From Candidatus Gastranaerophilales bacterium (GTDB lineage: Bacteria; Cyanobacteriota; Vampirovibrionia; Gastranaerophilales; CAJFVJ01): a stretch of DNA of 9,589 nucleotides. Where the stretch lies: positions 1-9,589 of the forward strand of contig JAQUTS010000060.1 in NCBI GenBank assembly GCA_028694275.1, in the 5' to 3' direction. Under the pieces are notes generated by a model. The model did no database searches, was not told the origin of the DNA, and was given only the letters and a program-made list of their open reading frames with translations. Both the position numbers and the translations under genes were made by a program. Every line of letters begins with the position of its first letter. The stretch's first letter is position 1. Shown one piece after another: positions 5,867 to 9,589 of this stretch.

Positions 5867-5942
5867 GGGGGATTAGCTCAGCTGGTAGAGCACCTGCTTT
5901 GCACGCAGGGGGTCAGGAGTTCGAATCTCCTATCCTCCACCA
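5867..5942 (+). tRNA. tRNA-Ala(TGC), CCA encoded
   Basis: Acceptor GGGGGAT/ATCCTCC with the G3-U70 pair that is the alanine identity element, D-stem GCTC/GAGC, anticodon stem CCTGC/GCAGG with loop TTTGCAC (anticodon TGC), T-stem AGGAG/CTCCT. Discriminator A5939, then CCA at 5940-5942. It is the only one of the four tRNAs here with an encoded CCA, and that CCA lies inside a 45-bp repeat. Confidence 0.96.
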
Positions 5943-5982
5943 TAAAAAGGACGATGACGTAAGTTATTGTCCTTTTTATTTT
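5938..5982 (+). repeat. 45-bp perfect direct repeat, left copy
   Basis: Bases 5938-5982 are identical to 6897-6941. The repeat begins CACCATAAAAAGG, that is, with the last acceptor base, discriminator and CCA of tRNA-Ala, and includes the whole terminator. Bases just outside differ between the copies, which fixes the ends. Confidence 0.95.
5944..5982 (+). terminator. Strong terminator after tRNA-Ala (first repeat copy)
   Basis: AAAAAGGACGATGAC (5944-5958) pairs over 15 positions, including two G-U pairs, with 5963-5977 around a GTAA (GNRA-type) loop and ends in T-rich DNA. An identical copy is at 6903-6936. Confidence 0.85.
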
Positions 5983-5989
5983 AATTAGT

Positions 5990-6006
5990 TGTAAAATTAT
6001 TTTACA
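5990..6006 (+). promoter_or_regulatory. 17-bp perfect palindrome upstream of the cassette gene
   Basis: TGTAAAAT-T-ATTTTACA, 8-bp arms around one base, 25 bp before the start codon of the 278-aa gene. It is placed and sized like an operator for a dimeric repressor. No clear -10/-35 pair can be assigned around it. Confidence 0.4.
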
Positions 6007-6031
6007 GTTAACTTAAACAGAGAAAATTTTA

Positions 6032-6868
6032 GTGACATTAATAACTATTTCTTATAAAAATAATGATAAATTTGATTCTAATTCAACAGGTTTGCTATGC
6101 GTTGCTGATAGTTTGGTTTCTCAATTAAATCCGAATTTGAATAAATTAACAGAACATTCCATAAAAATTTTAACGCTTGATTATAGATACAATTTTCCTC
6201 TAAGTGATTATCCTATACTTACTAATAGAGAGGTTGGGTTTGCTTTTTCGGGAAATGTAAATATAGCTATGCTTACTTATAGCATGGCGAAAATATGTTG
6301 CAGAAATATTATGCCTATGAATATGGATATTAAAGATGATGCACCAGCAATAGTTGATTTAGTTAACTTAGTGGCGGAATTATTTTTAAATTATTTTCGT
6401 TCTTTTGGCTTTTATCTCCGGGAAAAAGCAATTACCGAAATTTGTATTTTTGGATATTGTAGTATTGAAAAAAAATTCAAAGTTTTTTTTATGAAACCTA
6501 AAATAGAAAATGAAAATATAAAGATGATTGTAGAAGATATAGACATATATAATAAAAAATATTTTTCTTTTGGTTCAGAAAAAGGAGTAGAATTATTTGC
6601 AAATTTCATGGTAGATAAAAATACTTTTACATCCCAAATCTTTCAAGATTTTTTAGAGAAAATTTATAATGATAAGCTAAGAATTGGGGTAGGTGGTTTT
6701 ATACAGAAATGTTTTGTTAACAAAGGAGTATTTTTATACAGTACTTTTTTACATCAAGATGATTTTATGAATTTCTATGAGTCACATTTTTGCGGGTTTA
6801 ATTTGCATAATTGCCAAATAGGAACTAATTACAGAGTGACTCTACCTCACCATCCTCCAGGTTTTTAG
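6032..6868 (+). CDS. Proteasome/HslV-like Ntn-hydrolase-like protein (278 aa)
   Basis: Start GTG at 6032; the Shine-Dalgarno is weak (AGAG about 9 nt upstream). The N-terminus MTLITISYKN resembles HslV and proteasome beta subunits, in which the exposed Thr after Met is the nucleophile. It is followed by GLLCVADSLVS (Asp26 in the place of the conserved Asp17), HSIKIL (Lys45 in the place of Lys33) and GFAFSGNVNIAM (69-80) like the family's G.AG motif. The C-terminal 150 residues are not recognised. No signal peptide or ATPase partner (HslU-like) nearby. The gene is visibly richer in A/T and in AAT, ATA and TTA codons than its neighbours and is bounded by 45-bp direct repeats, suggesting acquisition. 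The fold call is inferred from motif order; catalytic activity is unproven. Confidence 0.5.
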   Translation: MTLITISYKNNDKFDSNSTGLLCVADSLVSQLNPNLNKLTEHSIKILTLDYRYNFPLSDYPILTNREVGFAFSGNVNIAMLTYSMAKICCRNIMPMNMDIKDDAPAIVDLVNLVAELFLNYFRSFGFYLREKAITEICIFGYCSIEKKFKVFFMKPKIENENIKMIVEDIDIYNKKYFSFGSEKGVELFANFMVDKNTFTSQIFQDFLEKIYNDKLRIGVGGFIQKCFVNKGVFLYSTFLHQDDFMNFYESHFCGFNLHNCQIGTNYRVTLPHHPPGF

Positions 6869-6896
6869 AGAACTTTGCTGCCAAGACTACAACAAT

Positions 6897-6941
6897 CACC
6901 ATAAAAAGGACGATGACGTAAGTTATTGTCCTTTTTATTTT
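6897..6941 (+). repeat. 45-bp perfect direct repeat, right copy (contains second terminator)
   Basis: Identical to 5938-5982, including CACCAT and the 15-bp-stem terminator hairpin (6903-6936). No tRNA sequence precedes this copy. It lies 28 bp after the stop of the 278-aa gene and probably ends its transcript. Confidence 0.95.
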
Positions 6942-6961
6942 GACTACCCACGTATCTAACC

Positions 6962-6989
6962 TTGACATTTGTAGTAAAAATGTTATTAT
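6962..6989 (+). promoter_or_regulatory. Promoter of the leader/membrane-protein transcript
   Basis: TTGACA (6962-6967), 16-nt spacer, TATTAT (6984-6989). The same hexamers and spacing recur on the minus strand at 9083-9056. Transcription would start near 6996. Confidence 0.7.
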
Positions 6990-7015
6990 TAATACAAATT
7001 GAGGTAAGAAATTTC

Positions 7016-7075
7016 ATGAAAAAACTACAAAATCAAAACACACGACGTATTTGTTTAAGGCTATCAAGGGCTTAA
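7016..7075 (+). CDS. 19-codon leader peptide, Arg-rich
   Basis: ATG at 7016 with GAGG 11 nt upstream; it encodes MKKLQNQNTRRICLRLSRA and stops at 7073. Four of the last ten codons are arginine (CGA, CGT, AGG, AGG). The end of the ORF overlaps sequence that can pair either with itself or with the 5' arm of the downstream terminator, as in translation-controlled attenuators. That it is translated is inferred. Confidence 0.5.
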   Translation: MKKLQNQNTRRICLRLSRA

Positions 7076-7111
7076 ACACTTCGCGTATTTGATTTTCGGA
7101 CAATATATCGC

Positions 7112-7144
7112 AAAAGCCTTTTGATAGTATCAAAGGGCTTTTTT
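7112..7144 (+). terminator. Intrinsic terminator / attenuator before the 24-aa and 507-aa genes
   Basis: Arms 7112-7125 and 7129-7142 form 14 bp with one G-T pair around a 3-nt loop, and the 3' arm runs into a six-T tract (7139-7144). Competing pairings exist: 7053-7059 with 7071-7077 (GTTTAAG/CTTAAAC), and 7062-7073 with 7114-7126 (TATCAA/TTGATA plus GGCTT/AAGCC), which would block the terminator. Confidence 0.7.
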
Positions 7145-7174
7145 AGTGTGAAAAATTACAAAAAGGAGACAAAA

Positions 7175-7249
7175 ATGAAAAACCTAAATCGACGAAATGA
7201 AATCGGCACAAGACAAAAACAATGGATGAATATGCTATGGGGCTTATAG
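7175..7249 (+). CDS. Small ORF of 24 codons with strong ribosome binding site
   Basis: ATG at 7175 has AAGGAG (7163-7168) 6 nt upstream, the best Shine-Dalgarno in the window. The peptide is polar and basic at first (MKNLNRRNEIGTRQK) and ends aromatic/hydrophobic (QWMNMLWGL), so it may be amphipathic. The stop at 7247-7249 is 25 bp before the 507-aa gene, suggesting one transcript and perhaps coupled translation. Function unknown. Confidence 0.5.
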   Translation: MKNLNRRNEIGTRQKQWMNMLWGL

Positions 7250-7274
7250 TCCTCAAATCTTTGAAAGGAAAGAA

Positions 7275-8798
7275 ATGACAGTATTTTTAAACACAGCTTT
7301 ATCAAGCTTGGATACACCGACTTCATTGATGCCGTTTTTTATAAAAGATGCATTTGACAATACAGGCAGAACGATTATGGCCGCCAAAGAAGGCGGAAAG
7401 CACGAGGCAAGAGAAAAATTCATCGAAGAAACAGGCACCAGCATGTTTTGGATAGGCGGTATTCCCGCTGTGAGATGGATGTCCAATAAAATATTCAAAA
7501 ATAAAATTGATACAGATATCCATTTCAAAAGAATAAATTCTGACGGAATCCAAAACTACTACGCGGATCATCTTGTGGATTCATCCAAGAATCAGGCAGT
7601 CAAAAAACCAAAGTTTTCAAAACAAGATCTTGAGGGAATTGAGCTTGGAGGCGAAAACCTCTCCAAAATCAAAGAAAAACTCTCAAAATCAGGCTACAAA
7701 CCAAATATTTCCAAGGGCAAATACAAATCCTTCCATGTCGGGACATCAATCGCCGCCGTTGGAATCAATTTTGTGATGCTGACATATGCTTTGCCCAAGT
7801 TCAATCAATGGCTTTCAAGGCAAATTATCTTTGATGAAGTCAAAAAATCAAAACAAAAAAACGTCGACAAACAAATCAAAATTCAAAAAGGGCAGCAGCC
7901 AAAGCCTCAAGAAAGTAAAGTCAAAAAACCTGAGGGCAAAAATCAAAATTTTGGCTCGATGAAAGATCTTTTTGACTTCAAAAGTTTGCTGAATTTTACA
8001 AAAGTGGCAGAAACATCTCAATTGAACCCCACAAATAGCATGCTTTTATTGGATTATGGGATTTCAGGCAGCAGGGTCACGTTTATTCCAAGGGATAACA
8101 ATGAAAGAATCGAGTACGCGGTGAAAGAGGGCGGGATTATTCTTTTCTTCTATCAGGCTGCCGATTATATCAAAAAAGGGTTTGAAACCATTGCCAATAA
8201 AGGATTTAAGACGCCTATAGGCCTTGATTATAAAATCATCGGCGATAAGGAGTTCCAATCTACACTCAAGTCTTCTGTTGATAAAAATCAGCTCCTTGCT
8301 TTTACTGATAAAAAAGATGAGCTCGGAGTTATTAAATTTATTGATAAAGAGCTTGCTGATGCGCCAAAAGATCCAAAACTTGATAAAAAAGATGTGTTGA
8401 AAAACTTTACTCTTAAAATGGCTCATAAAGAAGGTTCTTTGGATATCGAGTTTGATAAGTCATTGGGTAAGTGGATAAGGCATTCTAAAAAATATATCGA
8501 TACTGATAAGTTGGTTGCTCTCAATGATAATATGAAAAATTTCTTGGATAAGTCATTTGGCGAGGACAAAAAAATCATTCCTGCCGAGAAAGTTGATAAT
8601 ATTCTCAAAAAAACAAAACAGGCAAAGGCGTTATCAATCGTCGGTAATATCGCGATATGCTGCGTATCTTTGAGCTTTCTTTTGCCCAAGCTGCAATATT
8701 TTATCAGAGAAAAAAGGACTAAAACCAAAACAGCACCGGGCATTAAGGTTTATAAGGATATGGCAGAGCAAATGAAAGGAGTAAATGTATCAGCCTAG
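7275..8798 (+). CDS. Multi-segment membrane protein of unknown function (507 aa)
   Basis: ATG at 7275 with AGGA 5 nt upstream. Family not recognised; probably lineage-specific. Hydrophobic segments at about residues 54-70 (SMFWIGGIPAVRWMS), 153-178 (around TSIAAVGINFVMLTYALPKF), 281-298 (EGGIILFFYQAADYI) and 452-475 (around IVGNIAICCVSLSFLLPKL). The second and fourth share the pattern G..IA, eight or nine residues, LPK, then a basic end, suggesting an internal duplication. Linkers are long, charged and lysine-rich (for example 187-230, KKSKQKNVDKQIKIQKG). No signal peptide, no enzyme motif seen. It is transcribed after a leader peptide, an attenuator-like terminator and a 24-codon ORF. Its TAG stop overlaps the TAG of the convergent gene (shared CTAG). 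Confidence 0.75.
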   Translation: MTVFLNTALSSLDTPTSLMPFFIKDAFDNTGRTIMAAKEGGKHEAREKFIEETGTSMFWIGGIPAVRWMSNKIFKNKIDTDIHFKRINSDGIQNYYADHLVDSSKNQAVKKPKFSKQDLEGIELGGENLSKIKEKLSKSGYKPNISKGKYKSFHVGTSIAAVGINFVMLTYALPKFNQWLSRQIIFDEVKKSKQKNVDKQIKIQKGQQPKPQESKVKKPEGKNQNFGSMKDLFDFKSLLNFTKVAETSQLNPTNSMLLLDYGISGSRVTFIPRDNNERIEYAVKEGGIILFFYQAADYIKKGFETIANKGFKTPIGLDYKIIGDKEFQSTLKSSVDKNQLLAFTDKKDELGVIKFIDKELADAPKDPKLDKKDVLKNFTLKMAHKEGSLDIEFDKSLGKWIRHSKKYIDTDKLVALNDNMKNFLDKSFGEDKKIIPAEKVDNILKKTKQAKALSIVGNIAICCVSLSFLLPKLQYFIREKRTKTKTAPGIKVYKDMAEQMKGVNVSA

Positions 8799-8998
8799 TC
8801 TGTTATTTTGAGGATTTGTCTTGAATGTTCGATATTTTGAAATACATTGAGGGCTTTTTCGTTTGCTATTTCTATCAATGTATTTGCAGGGTAAGATGAC
8901 TGTTCTATTTCTGATAGAGTATCTAAAAGAGCTTTTATTTCGAGTATTTTGCCTGATGCCGATTTGTGTATTTTGGCGAGTTTTTTCTTTTTGCCCAT
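8795..8998 (-). CDS. Small lysine-rich hypothetical protein (67 aa)
   Basis: ATG at 8998-8996 with AAAGGA about 8 nt upstream. It starts with a basic cluster (MGKKKKLAKIHK) and continues as a probably helical, charged protein (ILEIKALLDTLSEIEQ). Function not recognised. It is divergent from the HTH gene with a shared promoter region, so the HTH protein is a candidate regulator. Toxin-antitoxin-like or DNA-binding roles are possible but unsupported. Confidence 0.6.
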   Translation of the reverse strand: MGKKKKLAKIHKSASGKILEIKALLDTLSEIEQSSYPANTLIEIANEKALNVFQNIEHSRQILKITD

Positions 8999-9043
8999 TT
9001 TATCTATCCTTTTTGTTAATACTTGTTATTATTTAAATTAACA

Positions 9044-9106
9044 TTGTATACAAAAATAATAACATAAGTGTTTTGGTTGTCAACATGTATATATTTAAGC
9101 TAATAT
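9044..9106. promoter_or_regulatory. Back-to-back promoters sharing one -35 site, with operator-like palindrome
   Basis: Minus strand: TTGACA (9083-9078), 16 nt, TATTAT (9061-9056) for the 67-aa gene. Plus strand: TTGTCA (9077-9082), 18 nt, TAATAT (9101-9106) for the HTH gene. The two -35 boxes are the two strands of the same TTGTCAA. A perfect TTGTATACAA palindrome (9044-9053) sits at the minus-strand start site, and TGTTAAT/ATTAACA (9014-9020, 9037-9043) lies beyond it. Confidence 0.6.
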
Positions 9107-9112
9107 TTTGTT

Positions 9113-9325
9113 ATGTTAGATATTAAAGAAGAAATACAGGTATTATTACTACGTACTGGTTTATCAATGCGTAAGATGATAGAAAAGATGAATGGGGTAG
9201 GTTTGACAAAAATTCAAACGTCAAGCTTATCGCGCATGCTTAAGGAAAAGACTATAAAATTTGAGTTAATTCAACAAATTTTAGATTTTTTGGGTTACGA
9301 ACTTATTATTAAGAAAAAACAATAA
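9113..9325 (+). CDS. Small HTH (Xre-like) DNA-binding protein (70 aa)
   Basis: About the size of a single helix-turn-helix domain. IKEEIQVLLLRTGLSMRKMIEKM fits the first helices and TSSLSRMLKEKTIKFELIQQ the recognition helix and following turn, with LGYELIIKKK at the end as in many small Xre/antitoxin-type regulators. Start ATG at 9113; there is no Shine-Dalgarno, and the -10 TAATAT (9101-9106) ends 6 nt before it, so the mRNA may be leaderless. It is divergent from the 67-aa gene, which it may regulate together with itself. It ends 4 bp from the convergent tRNA-Arg. Confidence 0.6.
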   Translation: MLDIKEEIQVLLLRTGLSMRKMIEKMNGVGLTKIQTSSLSRMLKEKTIKFELIQQILDFLGYELIIKKKQ

Positions 9326-9329
9326 TATT

Positions 9330-9404
9330 TATCCGGGACAGGATTCGAACCTGCGACATCATTCTTAGGAGGAATGCGTTCTATCCATGCTGAACTACCC
9401 GGAC
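9330..9404 (-). tRNA. tRNA-Arg(CCT)
   Basis: Minus strand: acceptor GTCCGGG/CCCGGAT (first pair G-T), D-stem GTTC/GAAC, anticodon stem CATTC/GAATG with loop CTCCTAA (anticodon CCT, codon AGG), T-stem GCAGG/CCTGT with loop TTCGAAT, discriminator A, no encoded CCA. Its 5' end is only 10 bp after the stop codon of the upstream gene, and there is no mimic element in front of it. Confidence 0.95.
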
Positions 9405-9414
9405 AAATTAGTTA

Positions 9415-9589
9415 TTATTGCAGGATTCTTAGCGTTTCTTCAAGCAACTGTTTGTTTGTTGCGATGAGTTTGTTCGCTATATCCATCTGCATCTTTGCTT
9501 GTTTATAATAAATTATATTTGCTCCGTAATCAACGTTTGATTCTTCAAGCAGGTTTCCTCTGACTTCGCCTTTTCCGATTACGGGTTTT
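9415..9589 (-). CDS. C-terminal end of a probable flagellar rod/hook protein (partial)
   Basis: The minus-strand frame is open from the window edge to TAA at 9417-9415, giving 58 C-terminal residues. GNLLEESNVDYG followed by a long helix (KQAKMQMDIANKLIATNKQL) and LEETLRIL matches the C-terminus of axial flagellar proteins of the FlgE/FlgF/FlgG type, where G.lE.SNV precedes the packing helix; FlgC or FlgB cannot be excluded. The N-terminal part is outside the window. A promoter-like TTGATT-17 nt-TATTAT lies inside this coding end and could serve tRNA-Arg(CCT). Confidence 0.5.
   Translation of the reverse strand, partial: KPVIGKGEVRGNLLEESNVDYGANIIYYKQAKMQMDIANKLIATNKQLLEETLRILQ

Larger units (their letters stand above)
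5938..6941 (+). mobile_element. Candidate mini-island or cassette at the tRNA-Ala 3' end
   Basis: Two perfect 45-bp direct repeats, the left one fused to the 3' end of tRNA-Ala, enclose 914 bp with one AT-rich gene and its own palindrome. This is the arrangement left by site-specific insertion at a tRNA 3' end or by recombination between two terminator copies. No integrase, transposase or inverted ends are present inside, so mobility would need a helper. A simple duplication of the terminator is the alternative. Confidence 0.4.

Noticed and set aside
5777..5962. 61-residue ORF across tRNA-Ala
   Set aside because: It runs through the mimic unit and the complete tRNA-Ala and into the terminator; reading frames across tRNA genes are chance.
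5938..5982. Integron attC site
   Set aside because: No RYYYAAC/GTTRRRY core pair; the palindrome is explained by a tRNA terminator.

Overview
The window looks like chromosomal DNA of an AT-rich, Shine-Dalgarno-using bacterium with compact, often convergent genes. My best guess is a gut-type non-photosynthetic cyanobacterial relative (Vampirovibrionia/Gastranaerophilales). This rests mainly on the N-terminal ISFKG motif of the 196-aa protein, which I remember as frequent in that group, plus lineage-specific membrane proteins and base composition. It is an inference, not a proof.

Layout. 1-1750: the 3' part of homoserine kinase (thrB), a convergent 196-aa ISFKG protein with a hairpin over its ribosome binding site, then about 480 bp of intergenic DNA holding a promoter-like site, a strong hairpin and a coding-looking but interrupted stretch. 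1770-3830: a TPR-glycosyltransferase protein, then tRNA-Arg(CCG) on the minus strand, preceded in its own direction by a 94-bp tandem repeat made of pieces of that tRNA. 3776-5502: a FeoA-like protein with a near-consensus promoter, a PPC/DUF296 protein and a secreted 281-aa protein. 5600-6945: tRNA-Ile(GAT) and tRNA-Ala(TGC) without any rRNA genes, then a 45-bp perfect direct repeat enclosing an AT-rich gene for a proteasome-like (Ntn-hydrolase-like) protein. 6960-8800: promoter, 19-codon leader peptide, attenuator-like RNA folds, a 24-codon small ORF and a 507-aa membrane protein. 8795-9589: a 67-aa lysine-rich protein and a small HTH protein on back-to-back promoters, tRNA-Arg(CCT), and the C-terminal end of a probable flagellar rod/hook protein.

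The most unusual signal is shared by two unrelated tRNA genes on opposite strands, Arg(CCG) and Ala(TGC). Each is immediately preceded by a 94-96-nt unit that (i) begins with a copy of the tRNA's own 5' end, (ii) contains a hairpin at the place of the anticodon arm, and (iii) ends with a sequence antisense to the tRNA's own D-arm, held in a local hairpin with a 7-nt loop. The Arg copies show one covarying base pair and one C-G to U-G change. The Ala antisense differs from perfect complementarity only by two changes that give G-U pairs. The sequences differ but the architecture and length match, so this looks like a recurring pre-tRNA leader element, either regulatory or a tiny tRNA-targeting mobile element. 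The other two tRNAs in the window lack it.

A second accessory signal is the 45-bp repeat carrying the tRNA-Ala CCA end and terminator, copied 959 bp downstream around a single cargo gene.
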